This document shows, one piece after another, positions 1-8,867 of a DNA stretch of 64,000 nucleotides. Location: assembly GCA_002707495.1 (NCBI GenBank), contig PAMZ01000006.1:186001-250000 (forward strand), read 5' to 3'. Numbering within the stretch: position 1 is the first letter of the stretch; each line of letters starts with the position of its first letter. Under the pieces are notes generated by a model. The model saw only the letters and a program-made list of their open reading frames with translations, made no database searches and was not told the DNA's origin. Origin of the DNA: Halobacteriovoraceae bacterium (lineage in GTDB: Bacteria; Bdellovibrionota; Bacteriovoracia; Bacteriovoracales; Bacteriovoracaceae). The position numbers and the translations under genes are program-made.

Positions 1-121
1 CTTGGTGATAGCTTGCGGCTTGGCTATTTAAATCCTTAGGATTGTTATTGCCTATGGCAAATGCTGAGCAAGCCAGAACAGACAAGACGCCCATGAATAT
101 TATTCGTTTGATCTCTAACAT
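1..121 (-). CDS. N-terminus of a secreted protein (truncated by window edge)
   Basis: An open frame runs from an ATG at 121 off the left edge, giving about 40 residues. The visible part is a signal peptide: a basic start (MLEIKR), a hydrophobic stretch and an Ala-rich cleavage region (ACSAFA), followed by an Asn-rich segment (IGNNNPKD). The Cys could also be a lipid-attachment site, but Leu at -2 fits the lipobox poorly. It is upstream of the heme A synthase unit's 3' end and read on the same strand, so it could belong to the respiratory locus, but no diagnostic domain lies inside the window. Function unknown. Confidence 0.55.
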   Translation of the reverse strand, partial: MLEIKRIIFMGVLSVLACSAFAIGNNNPKDLNSQAASYHQ

Positions 122-203
122 AATAAAACTGCGATATCGTGTATTTGTATTCACCACATTATCAGCGCAAATAGTCGACTAGGCAAGTAATAATTAAGAC
201 GAC

Positions 204-1235
204 TTAGCTAATATCTAGGGCAGTTCTGTGACTAAAAAATAATGTCCGAGTCGTAATTAAAAGCAATAGACACGCGCCCAATTGATGCATGGACGCTGTC
301 CAAATAGGAACATACCAAACAAGTGTGAGAACACCCAAGACAACTTGTAGGACGAGAGCTATTACTAATGCAATAGCGCTTCGACTTAGTTGTACAGAGG
401 ATGTCTTGAAAAGTTTTACCGCGGTAAAGACTCCCAAAACAAAAACAAAATAGCCCAAGTAGCGATGCACAAATTGAATGGAAACTGGATTCTCTAAAAA
501 ATTTATGTAGTAAGGACTAAATTCAAATAAACCTTGCGGAATCCAACTTCTTCCCATCTTTGGAAACGTATTATGAGTTAGCCCTGCATCAAGGCCTGCT
601 ACAAACGCCCCATAGATTATCTGAAGGACAAGGAAAAATAGAAAAGCCAAGGGAATAGTGGTCTTTGTATTATTTCTTTCCAATTCATCTTTACGGTTAA
701 AATCTAATTCCAAAATTAACCAGTAGATATAAGCAATAATCAAGAAAGCAAGCGATAAATGTGCAGCTAATCTGAAATGGGAAACATCTGGATTCGTAAC
801 CAGGCCACTCTTGACCATATACCAGCCAAGAAGTCCTTGACTGCCGCCTAAAATGAAAGCTATCGAATATTTTCTAGTCTGATCCTTAGAAAGTCTTTTT
901 GTCACAAGAAAGTAAACAAACGGAAGAAAATATGCGAGTCCTATTAATCTTCCAAACAGCCTATGAAACCACTCCCAAAAAAAGATTTTTTTAAAACCCT
1001 CTAGGGTCATTGTGGAGTTAATCAATTTATATTCAGGATATTTCTGATAGGCTTCAAAAGTTTTCTGCCAAGAAGCTTCATTTAAAGGAGGAATGACTCC
1101 CATGATGGGTCTCCAATCGACCATTGAGAGTCCAGAGTCTGTAAGCCTTGTTACACCCCCAATAAAAACCATTAAAAAAACCATGGTGGCCACTGATACG
1201 AGCCACCATTTAACCGGGGTATTTTTTTTCATCAT
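204..1235 (-). CDS. ctaA: Heme A synthase (COX15/CtaA family)
   Basis: Converts heme O to heme A in the cytoplasmic membrane for aa3-type cytochrome oxidase. The 343-residue protein has the COX15 pattern of about eight membrane helices and four heme-ligand histidines: H91 (EWFHRLFGR), H159 (RLAAHLSLA), H257 (FVHRYLGY) and H317 (MHQLGAC). The N-terminal GGVTRLTDSGLSMVDWRP block is typical of the proteobacterial/mitochondrial type rather than the shorter Bacillus type. The start ATG touches the stop of the upstream cytochrome c gene (shared base at 1235), so the two are probably co-transcribed and translationally coupled. Confidence 0.95.
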   Translation of the reverse strand: MMKKNTPVKWWLVSVATMVFLMVFIGGVTRLTDSGLSMVDWRPIMGVIPPLNEASWQKTFEAYQKYPEYKLINSTMTLEGFKKIFFWEWFHRLFGRLIGLAYFLPFVYFLVTKRLSKDQTRKYSIAFILGGSQGLLGWYMVKSGLVTNPDVSHFRLAAHLSLAFLIIAYIYWLILELDFNRKDELERNNTKTTIPLAFLFFLVLQIIYGAFVAGLDAGLTHNTFPKMGRSWIPQGLFEFSPYYINFLENPVSIQFVHRYLGYFVFVLGVFTAVKLFKTSSVQLSRSAIALVIALVLQVVLGVLTLVWYVPIWTASMHQLGACLLLLITTRTLFFSHRTALDIS

Positions 1236-1618
1236 TATTTAAGCGTTGTAATTTTTCCTTTAGGCTCTTTTTTCTGATCAGCAATCCACTTTAAAGTCGC
1301 TTTAACTTGGTCCATTGTCATAGCTTGTTCGGCCATCATCTGAGGCTTGTAAAGAGCGTAAACTTTTTGAGCGATCGGATCTGGTTTTTCATAACCTTCC
1401 TCTTCCTCATCACCATTGATCATTCCATCGGGATAGTTCACAAATTTGTGAACCCATTCAGCTTTTCTTCGCTTATCTAGACCAGCCAAATCTGGACCAA
1501 TTTTGTCACCACCGCCAATTGTATGACATGAGACACAGACCGCTTGAAAGTTTTTACCGGCGTCAAACGCTAAGGTATTAAAGCTAAATACTAGAAGTGC
1601 TAAGGTTAATAATTTCAT
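1235..1618 (-). CDS. Periplasmic class I cytochrome c
   Basis: A 127-residue electron carrier with a cleavable signal peptide (MKLLTLALLVFSFNTLAF) and one heme-binding motif CVSCH (C28, C31, H32). Met94 or Met95 (YKPQMMAEQ) is the likely axial ligand. A GPDLAG segment after the heme site and the C-terminal helix (VKATLKWIAD) fit a small monoheme cytochrome c. An acidic insertion (GDEEEEGYEKPD) sits between heme site and Met ligand. It directly precedes and abuts the heme A synthase gene, supporting a role as a donor to, or partner of, cytochrome oxidase; that role is inferred from position. Confidence 0.88.
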   Translation of the reverse strand: MKLLTLALLVFSFNTLAFDAGKNFQAVCVSCHTIGGGDKIGPDLAGLDKRRKAEWVHKFVNYPDGMINGDEEEEGYEKPDPIAQKVYALYKPQMMAEQAMTMDQVKATLKWIADQKKEPKGKITTLK

Positions 1619-1824
1619 AAATTCTCCTCTAAATCCTTAATATACAAAGGTTATACCATTAGAATACGTGGCTATCAACAAAGCATTATCTCAGTTAAAC
1701 GATGCATAAACTATGACAAATATCAAACTACCTAGATTAATATTTTCTTTTTAGGGGTAAATTTTTCCGCCAAGGAGTCCGATGAATTTCTGTCACCCAA
1801 ATATAGAAAAGAAAAGGATTTCTT

Positions 1825-2484
1825 ATGAAAATGATGATTCATGCACTATTAGTGCTAGCTTTGTTTGTCTCGGCATCTTGTACCAATCAAGATGATGGAC
1901 AATACATCCCTGGTGTTAATGGCCCCTATTTAAACGTACAAGATGGAAAAATTTTATTGAGTATTGAGCTTGAGCGTATTGAGCTCGGCGCAGGTGTAAC
2001 TCTACCAGTTCCCAAACTACCAAACTCTTCAATTACAGTAGGTCCAGCTCTCGGAGATGATGGAACTCTTGGGGGAACTATGATTCGTGTTGCTTTTGAC
2101 TTAAAAGACGTTGAAAGTGATGACTTTAGAGTTGTACCAGCCCAAACATTACCCGACGGAAGACCATTTCCGTTTATGATTAATGGGACCTTACCTGCAC
2201 TTGCATTCAATATCCCTAAAGCTAAGAATGCGACATTTTACGTCTCAGAAAAAGTATTTGGGTTCTTTCTTCCCATAAAGATACCTTCCGACTTTAATAT
2301 CGATGTCTCTTATAGAATCAGGATCAATGGGCAAAGCTATGGTATTGTTTCCCTTATTCATGCTGACGAGCAAGACGAAGGCTCGGGAGTTGTAGCGCTC
2401 TTAACACTAGATGAGATAAGAGATAATCCAGATGCTCAAAAATTAATCAAACTCTCTAAAAGATATAAGTCAGCAGTATTCTAA
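1825..2484 (+). CDS. Predicted lipoprotein of unknown function
   Basis: A 219-residue protein with a short signal peptide ending FVSASC, a plausible though imperfect lipobox. The mature part is beta-rich with no motif I recognise; it contains a run of Pro/Gly-rich segments and a DDFRVVP-like strand. It stands alone, preceded by an A-rich leader with a weak AAAGGA ribosome site and followed by a strong hairpin terminator at 2497. I cannot assign a function. Confidence 0.7.
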   Translation: MKMMIHALLVLALFVSASCTNQDDGQYIPGVNGPYLNVQDGKILLSIELERIELGAGVTLPVPKLPNSSITVGPALGDDGTLGGTMIRVAFDLKDVESDDFRVVPAQTLPDGRPFPFMINGTLPALAFNIPKAKNATFYVSEKVFGFFLPIKIPSDFNIDVSYRIRINGQSYGIVSLIHADEQDEGSGVVALLTLDEIRDNPDAQKLIKLSKRYKSAVF

Positions 2485-2496
2485 TGTACTGAAATT

Positions 2497-2545
2497 ACAA
2501 GGGTTCACTAGGTGTATATCTTCTGGTGACCCTTGTAAGTTTTTC
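2497..2545 (+). terminator. Rho-independent terminator after the lipoprotein gene
   Basis: ACAAGGGTTCAC...GTGACCCTTGT forms a long, nearly perfect stem (one bulged T) around an AT-rich loop, followed by AAGTTTTTC. It lies 12 bases after the stop of the 1825-2484 gene. Confidence 0.8.
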
Positions 2546-2588
2546 AAAACTATCCCCCTAAATTTCGGATGAAGCTAGAATTATAGAG

Positions 2589-3731
2589 ATGATAAATAAA
2601 TCGATTTTAGTCTCATTATTATGGAGTCTTCTCCTGGTTAGCTGCGGTAGCGATATAAAAGATACTGCACCAGGTGATAGTTCAAACTCAAGCTCCAACG
2701 GTGATGCTCTAGTATCCAATGAAGAAGTAACCGCCGCCAATAAACAAAAGCTTTATCTGGCCCTTCAATCAGACGACAGTAATATTGTTCGCATTGCTCT
2801 CCAAGAACAAGCTCATATTGATTATCTTTTTGAAAATGGTGAATCTCCATTAACCTATGCAATTGCTGAAAATAGATCAGAAATCGTCTTTATGATTATT
2901 AATAAAGCTAAAAATTTTGACATTAGAGAGAGCTCAGGTGAAACACCTCTAATAAAAGCCATCAAAAGAAATAATATTCTTGTACTCGATCTACTAATCC
3001 GTAAAGGTGCAGACCTAGAGCTTTTAGATAGCAATGGGGTTTCCCCTCTTTATCATGCTCTTTATCGAGCCAATGAAGTCATCGCAATTAACCTCTTAAA
3101 AAATGGCGCTGAACTCCGAGACCAAGGAGCAAAATCAATAAGAGAGCTTGCCACGGACTTCAACTTAAGACGAGTCAGTTTACTAATTCCTCTGATTGAA
3201 AACCACGATCAACCAAGAGATTCAGAGTTGATCCGGGCCATTCGTTCAGGCAATGTTGATTATGTTAATTATCTATTGATAAATTTTGAATTCTACAGAA
3301 TGAGTATCGTTGAAAGAAATGTTATCATAGTGGCAATTAATATCGAGGATGAATCAACACGTATAAGTATGGTAAATGCGCTCTTAGATGGAGGAGCAAA
3401 TCCTGATAATATTGAGGGAGTTCCGGCACTCATTGCTGCCACAGAAGAGGAGCAATTAAGAACGGTTGAGTTACTGCTTTTATATGCAGATCCATTTATT
3501 CTTGATGACTATAATGAGACTGCCCTTCATTATGCTGTGAGATCTAATAACTATATGATCGTTCAAAAGATCTATATCAATATGACTACAAAAGTAACCA
3601 GTGGAGCTTCCAATGCTAACTTGGAAGAGATTACCACGAGTGCCTGCGCCCAAAGAATAAGAACGAGAAGACTAACCTCTGCTCAAACAATCGACAGAAG
3701 AAATATCAGCAGTCTTCTCAATTGCTATTAA
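2589..3731 (+). CDS. Ankyrin-repeat lipoprotein
   Basis: A 380-residue envelope lipoprotein: signal peptide with a good lipobox (LLVSC, Cys at residue 19), a short Ser/Asn-rich linker, then ankyrin-type helix pairs. Recognisable units include GESPLTYAIAENRSEIV, GETPLIKAIKRNNILVLDLL, GVSPLYHALYRANEVIAINL, VPALIAATEEEQLRTVELLL and ETALHYAVRSNNYMIVQKI. Ankyrin repeats bind protein partners, so this is probably an exported binding module. The gene converges on the methyltransferase and their stop codons overlap (TTAA at 3728-3731). The partner cannot be predicted. Confidence 0.88.
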   Translation: MINKSILVSLLWSLLLVSCGSDIKDTAPGDSSNSSSNGDALVSNEEVTAANKQKLYLALQSDDSNIVRIALQEQAHIDYLFENGESPLTYAIAENRSEIVFMIINKAKNFDIRESSGETPLIKAIKRNNILVLDLLIRKGADLELLDSNGVSPLYHALYRANEVIAINLLKNGAELRDQGAKSIRELATDFNLRRVSLLIPLIENHDQPRDSELIRAIRSGNVDYVNYLLINFEFYRMSIVERNVIIVAINIEDESTRISMVNALLDGGANPDNIEGVPALIAATEEEQLRTVELLLLYADPFILDDYNETALHYAVRSNNYMIVQKIYINMTTKVTSGASNANLEEITTSACAQRIRTRRLTSAQTIDRRNISSLLNCY

Positions 3732-4825
3732 GAAGCTTTTTTGTGATTTTTGTAAGTAAATGCATTTGAGGCCACAAGCCTCGCATCAAGCTTTGTTTTA
3801 GAGTCCTTTAATTGACTAAATCTAATACTTGAAATGGCTTTACCAAGTGCCTTTCCTAGACCGGGGGGAACTGCATTTCCGATTTGCCTAAACTGGGCCG
3901 TTACGGAGCCTTCGAACACAAATTTATTAGGAAAGCTTTGAAGCTTAGCTGCCTCCCTGGGTGTAAGGTAGCGATCCTCTATAGGATGATAGTACATAGA
4001 CCGAGAAGTTAGTATCGTAGGAGCAGGCTCATCTAGAGGTATTCTTTGAAGTCTTGTTTGTCTAAACCTATTCTCTGCTAACTCGGCCCAATCTACATTA
4101 TATCGCAATCTTTTTGGGAGAAATTGCTTCTCATCTTTCTCGTAACGAATCCCTCTGCCTTGAGGGATAAAAGAAAGCCTTTCTTTATCCAATTTATTTT
4201 TTATTTCTGCCAATTCTATATTATGGTTATAGAGTTTCCCATTTAAATTCTTAAATGCCTCTTTGACTGAAATTCTTCTCGAACTTTTCTTGGGAAAAAC
4301 TGGTTTACCACCTCTGACACCAATAATTATTGCTCGCCTTCGTCGAGAGGGAACTCTATAGTCATCTGCAGAAAGCACCTGAGCTTCTATGTGGTATCCT
4401 AGTCTCTCAAAAGAAGCGAAAATATTTTTTAGAGTTTTCTCATTTTTTTTAGCCAATATACCTGTCACGTTCTCAAACATAATAACTTTTGGCTCGGTAA
4501 GCTTAACGACTCTTACAAATTGCTTAAATAAACTGTTTCGAGCATCAGAGGCATCCCCTTTCCCCACTGTTGAGAAACCTTGGCAAGGAGGTCCTCCCAC
4601 AACCATGTCGACTTCATTGATATCGATATATTTTTTCAACATAGATTTGGAAAGCTTACCAATATCCAAATTAAGTCCAATAGCGCTTTTATGATTTTTC
4701 TGAAAGGTAGCAATGGCTTCGGCATTAAAATCTACGCCTAACAAACACTGATGACCGGCTTGCTCTAAACCGTAGGAAAATCCCCCACATCCACAAAAAA
4801 GATCAATAAATTTAAATGATTGCAT
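3728..4825 (-). CDS. dcm: DNA (cytosine-5-)-methyltransferase
   Basis: A 365-residue C5-cytosine methyltransferase with the family motifs in order: SAM-binding FIDLFCGCGGFSYG (motif I), catalytic GGPPCQGFS with Cys81 (motif IV), FENVTG (VI, residues 118-122), SRRRRAIIIG (VIII), a variable target-recognition region, APTI (IX) and RQIGNAVPP (X). No restriction endonuclease or Vsr repair gene is adjacent, so it looks like an orphan epigenetic methyltransferase. The HNH protein 2.4 kb away belongs to a general family and is not an obvious partner. Target sequence cannot be told from the protein alone. Confidence 0.92.
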   Translation of the reverse strand: MQSFKFIDLFCGCGGFSYGLEQAGHQCLLGVDFNAEAIATFQKNHKSAIGLNLDIGKLSKSMLKKYIDINEVDMVVGGPPCQGFSTVGKGDASDARNSLFKQFVRVVKLTEPKVIMFENVTGILAKKNEKTLKNIFASFERLGYHIEAQVLSADDYRVPSRRRRAIIIGVRGGKPVFPKKSSRRISVKEAFKNLNGKLYNHNIELAEIKNKLDKERLSFIPQGRGIRYEKDEKQFLPKRLRYNVDWAELAENRFRQTRLQRIPLDEPAPTILTSRSMYYHPIEDRYLTPREAAKLQSFPNKFVFEGSVTAQFRQIGNAVPPGLGKALGKAISSIRFSQLKDSKTKLDARLVASNAFTYKNHKKAS

Positions 4826-4891
4826 TACTTGTCATTTTATCTGGCCTTATGGTTTCCTGTCCAGTTTTAATTCATGATATAGTAAGAAAAG

Positions 4892-5599
4892 ATGAAGATT
4901 ACTATTATTATTCCCACATTTAATGAAATTAAAAATGGATATATTCAAAAGATTTTACCTCTCTTGAGCGAAATTAAAAATATCGAAGTCATTGTTGTTG
5001 ATAGCTTTAGTAAAGATGGAACAATTGAGCTGGTCAAAAAATATGGATTTCGACTGATTCAAATTGAGACGAATTCTCGTGCAATAAGACTTAAAGTAGG
5101 AATTGAAAATGCTACGGGAGAAATTATAGTGCTCCACCATCCTAGATCTCTTTTAAGTAACGATGGACTTGAGTACCTAAAATTAAATGGTGAAGGCTGG
5201 GGTGCCTTTAAACATCAATTTGATGATAATCATCCTCTATTGGCTTTCACATCTTTTTGGTCCAATTATATTCGAGGCTTTAGAGGAATTTTTTATCTAG
5301 ACCATTGCCTTTATTTTGAAGCGAATCTTAAAGCGGAGGTCTTAAAATTACCTAACGTAGATATTTTTGAAGATACTGAAATTTGTAAAATATTGAGGAG
5401 GGTTTCCACCCCTAAGCTTCTGCCTTTTCCATCTACAACTTCGGCCATTCGATTTAAATCTAATGGGTTTATAAAACAAGCTATACTCAATCAAAGACTC
5501 AAAATGCAATATTACCTTGGGTTTTCTCATCAAAAAATGAATAAAAGTTACGAGAAAAATTTAAAATTAAACAGTAAATATGAACATCCAGGAAGCTAG
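4892..5599 (+). CDS. Family 2 glycosyltransferase
   Basis: A 235-residue GT-A fold enzyme. The N-terminus MKITIIIPTFNEIKNGYIQ is the nucleotide-sugar binding start. VVDSFSKDGTIELVKKYGF and ARAIRLKVGIENATGEIIVLHHPR follow the GT2 (TIGR04283-like) pattern, although the usual DxD is replaced by a HHPR-type segment, so the metal site may be altered. No membrane helix is evident. It overlaps the start of the sterol-desaturase-like gene by 20 bases, implying coupled translation and perhaps joint action on a lipid or glycolipid. Substrate unknown. Confidence 0.78.
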   Translation: MKITIIIPTFNEIKNGYIQKILPLLSEIKNIEVIVVDSFSKDGTIELVKKYGFRLIQIETNSRAIRLKVGIENATGEIIVLHHPRSLLSNDGLEYLKLNGEGWGAFKHQFDDNHPLLAFTSFWSNYIRGFRGIFYLDHCLYFEANLKAEVLKLPNVDIFEDTEICKILRRVSTPKLLPFPSTTSAIRFKSNGFIKQAILNQRLKMQYYLGFSHQKMNKSYEKNLKLNSKYEHPGS

Positions 5600-6341
5600 A
5601 CCGTATATATTCGTTGGACTAAGTTTTGCTCTCATCATTTGGGAGTTTTTTAAACCGGTTTATAAACGGTTCTACGGTCATCGTTTTTGGCACAATTATG
5701 TATTTTTACTCTTAGGAATCTTCATATTAAAATTAGCCTTCCCCGCAGGGCTAGCGGCCCTTACCCTAAAAACTCCTCGCCTTCTTTGGCATCTAAATCA
5801 GCTTCCTTTTTCAGTTGAAATACCTATTACAATTGTATTATTTGACCTCGCCATGTATTGGCAGCATAGGCTTTCACACAAATGGAGATGGTTTTGGCAA
5901 TTTCACGCTATTCACCATAGTGACGCTACACTTGATTTTACTTCAGCAGCGAGGTTTCATCCCGGTGAAATCTTTTTTTCTGGAATCTACAAACTATTAC
6001 TCATTACCCTAATCGGTCCAAGCCTTGAGGGCTATTTAAGCTATGAGATACTTTTGTCTTCATTTGCTCTTTTCAATCACTCAAATATTTATATTTCAAG
6101 AAACATAGATAACCTTTTAAGAAGAGTTATCGTGACGCCAGAAATGCATTATCCTCACCATTCCCCTGAAAAGGCTTTAACCAATAAAAATTTCGGAAAT
6201 ATCTTTAGCTGGTGGGATAAATTATTCAAAACCTACAGCGGTGACACCAACCGAGTCTTTGGTCTAAATGACTTTCCGCCTGATAAATTAGGAAAGTTGA
6301 TGGGGCATCCTATCCTTTTTGATTATTTTAAGAGAAAATAG
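5580..6341 (+). CDS. Sterol desaturase / fatty acid hydroxylase family membrane protein
   Basis: A 253-residue integral membrane di-iron enzyme of the fatty acid hydroxylase superfamily. The histidine clusters that bind iron are present: HRLSH, HAIHHSD and HYPHHSP, with membrane helices between. These enzymes hydroxylate or desaturate lipid chains or isoprenoids, or cleave ether lipids. The start lies inside the 3' end of the GT2 gene. The two probably act on one envelope lipid, but the substrate is not determined by the sequence. Confidence 0.88.
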   Translation: MNIQEARPYIFVGLSFALIIWEFFKPVYKRFYGHRFWHNYVFLLLGIFILKLAFPAGLAALTLKTPRLLWHLNQLPFSVEIPITIVLFDLAMYWQHRLSHKWRWFWQFHAIHHSDATLDFTSAARFHPGEIFFSGIYKLLLITLIGPSLEGYLSYEILLSSFALFNHSNIYISRNIDNLLRRVIVTPEMHYPHHSPEKALTNKNFGNIFSWWDKLFKTYSGDTNRVFGLNDFPPDKLGKLMGHPILFDYFKRK

Positions 6342-6347
6342 ACTAGT

Positions 6348-7070
6348 CTATTTCACTTCATTAAGCGACCAATCATAATCTAGAAACTCTATATCCTCAG
6401 CCTTGCCTAGGTATTTCTCGACGAATTTTTTTACGCTCCCATGATACTTTTTGAAATCGTCCCCATACCAATCAAATATTTTGGATAAATGGTAGGTATT
6501 TTTTCGGATAAAATTTTTCTTCCTATTTGAGAGGAAATATTTTGTTGATTCTTCTAATTGCTCATCTAACTTTGTGGCAACAAAGGCCTGTTGAAATAAA
6601 GAAGGACAGCCCATACTCGCGCAGTTAACGGCAAAATGAATGCGAGCTTCTTTAAAGTTTTCTCTAATAGTACCGTGTTCAATATCGTCAAGATTCATTT
6701 TCTTTCCAAGAAGCTTTATAAATTCTTTACTCCAAGGACTTGAAAATAATGATCCCGTGTCCTTAATGGACTCAACCGGATAATTCTTAATGATTAATTG
6801 AACTGTAAAAGCATTGTAAGCATTAATCCAAAAAGCTAATTTTTCATATTCACTAAATTCGGAAAATTCGTCTGAAGTGATATTTTCAAGTTCTGCTAAA
6901 TATGCTTTGAGTTTAACATCATTATTTTTTAACGACTTATAGTTGAATAATACTTGGCCATTCGCTTTTTCGGTATATTTACCTAGAATCTGATTCCACT
7001 TGGAGTGTGAATGGTCAAAGCCGTAAACAGAGGCGCTAAACACAAGAGTGAAAAAGTAAATATACTTCAT
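6348..7070 (-). CDS. DUF547 domain secreted protein
   Basis: A 240-residue protein with signal peptide (MKYIYFFTLVFSASVYG) and a DUF547 domain: FWINAYNAFTVQLII, LDDIEHGTIRENFKEARIHFAVNCASMGCPSL and the closing YLSKIFDWYGDDF-like block. DUF547 proteins are widespread exported proteins with a suspected thiol or metal site; Cys in CASMGCPSL is conserved. No function is established. It converges with the desaturase-like gene with only six bases between, with no visible terminator. Confidence 0.85.
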   Translation of the reverse strand: MKYIYFFTLVFSASVYGFDHSHSKWNQILGKYTEKANGQVLFNYKSLKNNDVKLKAYLAELENITSDEFSEFSEYEKLAFWINAYNAFTVQLIIKNYPVESIKDTGSLFSSPWSKEFIKLLGKKMNLDDIEHGTIRENFKEARIHFAVNCASMGCPSLFQQAFVATKLDEQLEESTKYFLSNRKKNFIRKNTYHLSKIFDWYGDDFKKYHGSVKKFVEKYLGKAEDIEFLDYDWSLNEVK

Positions 7071-7175
7071 AAAATTATCCTTTCGTAAACTTCACCCTAT
7101 TAGTGCCACTCAACCTAAAATTATTACAAAAAATATTAATGTATATCCTGTGCTTGATACTGAACTTTTAGAGTT

Positions 7176-7682
7176 TTATTTAAAATGAAACCAGTCTTTC
7201 CACACGTCTTTCTCATTATGAGTTAACTTCATCATTAGCATAGAGATCCATTGCGGTTCTATCGGCTTTTTCAATGGCTGCATTCGACATTCATGGGGGA
7301 GTTTATCTGCTTTTTTATTATTACATTTTTCACAGGCAGAAACTATATTTAGCCAAGAGGTTTTCCCTCCACGACTTCTAGGAACAACATGATCAAGAGT
7401 AAGATCAATCGCTTTAAACTTCTGAGCGCAGTACTGACAGGTAAAATCATCTCTGTAAAATATATTTTGCCGATTGAATTTCACCACGTTAATATCACCA
7501 ATTTTAGTGAATAACCGCATAACTTTTGGAAGTTTAAATGACTTAGAAGGTGAACTAATCTCAATATCTTGATGATGTTCCACGACTTCGGCCCGTTCAG
7601 TAAAAAAAAGTGTCAAAGCTTTTTTCCAGTCGATCATCTGGAGGGGATAATAGCTTGAATCTAATAAGAGGGTTTGCCTCAT
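7176..7682 (-). CDS. HNH endonuclease
   Basis: A 168-residue protein with the HNH beta-beta-alpha-metal fold in its second half: CQYC and CEKC zinc ligands, the LTLDHVVPRSRGG catalytic segment and NIVSACEKCNNKKADKLP. The N-terminal MRQTLLLDSSYYPLQMIDWKKAL is the standard start of a widespread stand-alone family, often present in one chromosomal copy. It is therefore more likely housekeeping DNA processing than a homing or restriction nuclease. No intron, intein or methyltransferase is next to it. Confidence 0.9.
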   Translation of the reverse strand: MRQTLLLDSSYYPLQMIDWKKALTLFFTERAEVVEHHQDIEISSPSKSFKLPKVMRLFTKIGDINVVKFNRQNIFYRDDFTCQYCAQKFKAIDLTLDHVVPRSRGGKTSWLNIVSACEKCNNKKADKLPHECRMQPLKKPIEPQWISMLMMKLTHNEKDVWKDWFHFK

Positions 7683-7762
7683 ATAGATCTCCTCTAGCTA
7701 TAATTGTACCCCAACTTTTTATAAAAGCTAAATTCAGGAATATTTCGCCCTAGATACAGTCC

Positions 7763-8008
7763 CTAACGTGCTGAAATTTCGTCTTCTAAAAGCTCAACTC
7801 TTGCTTTTAATTCACGTATTTCAGCTATCAAGGCTTCGATGGTGCTTCTATCCGCCATATCTCTTCTACGCAAATTCACACAGCCCCAGCTACCGCCTTC
7901 TGGGATCCAGGTCTCACAAATGGGAAGTCTCTTTAAAGGAATACTTCTTTCATTTATCTCTGCGTAAGCATTAGTAAAAAAAAGCATCATTATGATAAGA
8001 ATTTTCAT
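7763..8008 (-). CDS. Small secreted protein with C-terminal coiled coil
   Basis: An 81-residue protein with signal peptide (MKILIIMMLFFTNAYA), a short Cys-containing segment (LPICETWIPEGGSWGCVNLRRR), and a C-terminal heptad helix (IEALIAEIRELKARVELLEDEI) that should form a coiled coil. Ribosome site GAGGAGA lies just upstream. A small periplasmic oligomerising protein; function unknown. Confidence 0.65.
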   Translation of the reverse strand: MKILIIMMLFFTNAYAEINERSIPLKRLPICETWIPEGGSWGCVNLRRRDMADRSTIEALIAEIRELKARVELLEDEISAR

Positions 8009-8083
8009 ATTTTCTCTCCTCGCAGCGATAGCTTAAATTCTCGTGGACGATAAATCAAAGTTTTGCTATTTTATCTACCTCGA

Positions 8084-8169
8084 GCACAGGTGGTGGAATG
8101 GTAGACACGCTACGTTGAGGGCGTAGTGGGCGTAAGCCTGTGAGGGTTCAAGTCCCTCTCTGTGCACCA
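8084..8169 (+). tRNA. tRNA-Leu (anticodon GAG)
   Basis: An 86-nt class II tRNA with encoded CCA. The acceptor GCACAGG pairs with TCTGTGC (one G-T pair). The anticodon stem CTACG/CGTAG closes loop TTGAGGG with anticodon GAG. There is a long variable arm (TGGGCGTAAGCCTG) and a T arm GAGGG-TTCAAGT-CCCTC. It reads CUC/CUU Leu codons. Confidence 0.95.
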
Positions 8170-8201
8170 TTTTTCAAAACAAGTCGTACAAATAGATCTT
8201 T

Positions 8202-8867
8202 ATGAAAAATAACCCGCATCAAACCAGAGATTTTTTTAAACTTGGCGACTTTCTTAAGGCCAGAGACAAAACTGTTAAGCTTATAGATTTAACTGTCTCT
8301 AAACTAGAAGAAGGTATGAAAGAGCCAGACTGCATAGCCTTACTTGAGAAACTTATGAAAGACTTTGGAGTTGAGAAAAAATGGCATCCTACTAAATTTA
8401 GAATTGGAAGTGATACGCTTAAATCGTTCTCAGAAAAGTCTACCGATCTCCCACCGCTTAAAGATGGTGAAATTTTTTTCATAGATATCGGACCTGTATG
8501 GGAAAACTATGAAGGTGATTACGGACAAACATTTATCTTCAATCAGGCTAAGTCTGAATTTTCTGAGCTTGCTTCTAAGGCTCAACAAGTCTTTAAATAC
8601 ACCAAAGACCAATGGGTGGAAAATAATTTATCCGGGACTGACCTTTATAAATCAGCAGAAAAGTACTCAGAAACTTTAGGTGTTAAACTCAATATGAATA
8701 TGGGCGGTCATCGTCTTGGTGATTTTCCCCACCACCTCTTTTATCGTGGTGATTTAGCAGAAATTAATGAAGCTCCGGTTGATAATCTTTGGGTTCTAGA
8801 AATTCTCATAGCTGATCAGAAATTAAATCGAGGCGCTTTTTTTGAAGACATCTTAATCAAAGCCTAA
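8202..8867 (+). CDS. M24-family metallopeptidase-like protein (pita-bread fold)
   Basis: A 221-residue protein matching the catalytic domain of Xaa-Pro aminopeptidase/methionine aminopeptidase-like enzymes. Candidate metal ligands are FIDIG (Asp), EGDYGQTF (Asp), GGHRLGDFPHH (His), VLEILI (Glu) and FFEDIL (Glu), so all five positions seem occupied. It is shorter than full aminopeptidase P and lacks the N-terminal domain. Several M24-fold proteins are not peptidases (creatinase, EBP1-like), so activity is uncertain. It starts 32 bases after tRNA-Leu. Confidence 0.75.
   Translation: MKNNPHQTRDFFKLGDFLKARDKTVKLIDLTVSKLEEGMKEPDCIALLEKLMKDFGVEKKWHPTKFRIGSDTLKSFSEKSTDLPPLKDGEIFFIDIGPVWENYEGDYGQTFIFNQAKSEFSELASKAQQVFKYTKDQWVENNLSGTDLYKSAEKYSETLGVKLNMNMGGHRLGDFPHHLFYRGDLAEINEAPVDNLWVLEILIADQKLNRGAFFEDILIKA

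Noticed and set aside
7176-7682. HNH protein as restriction partner of the C5 methyltransferase
   Set aside because: It belongs to a widespread stand-alone HNH family, is 2.4 kb away and is separated by unrelated genes.
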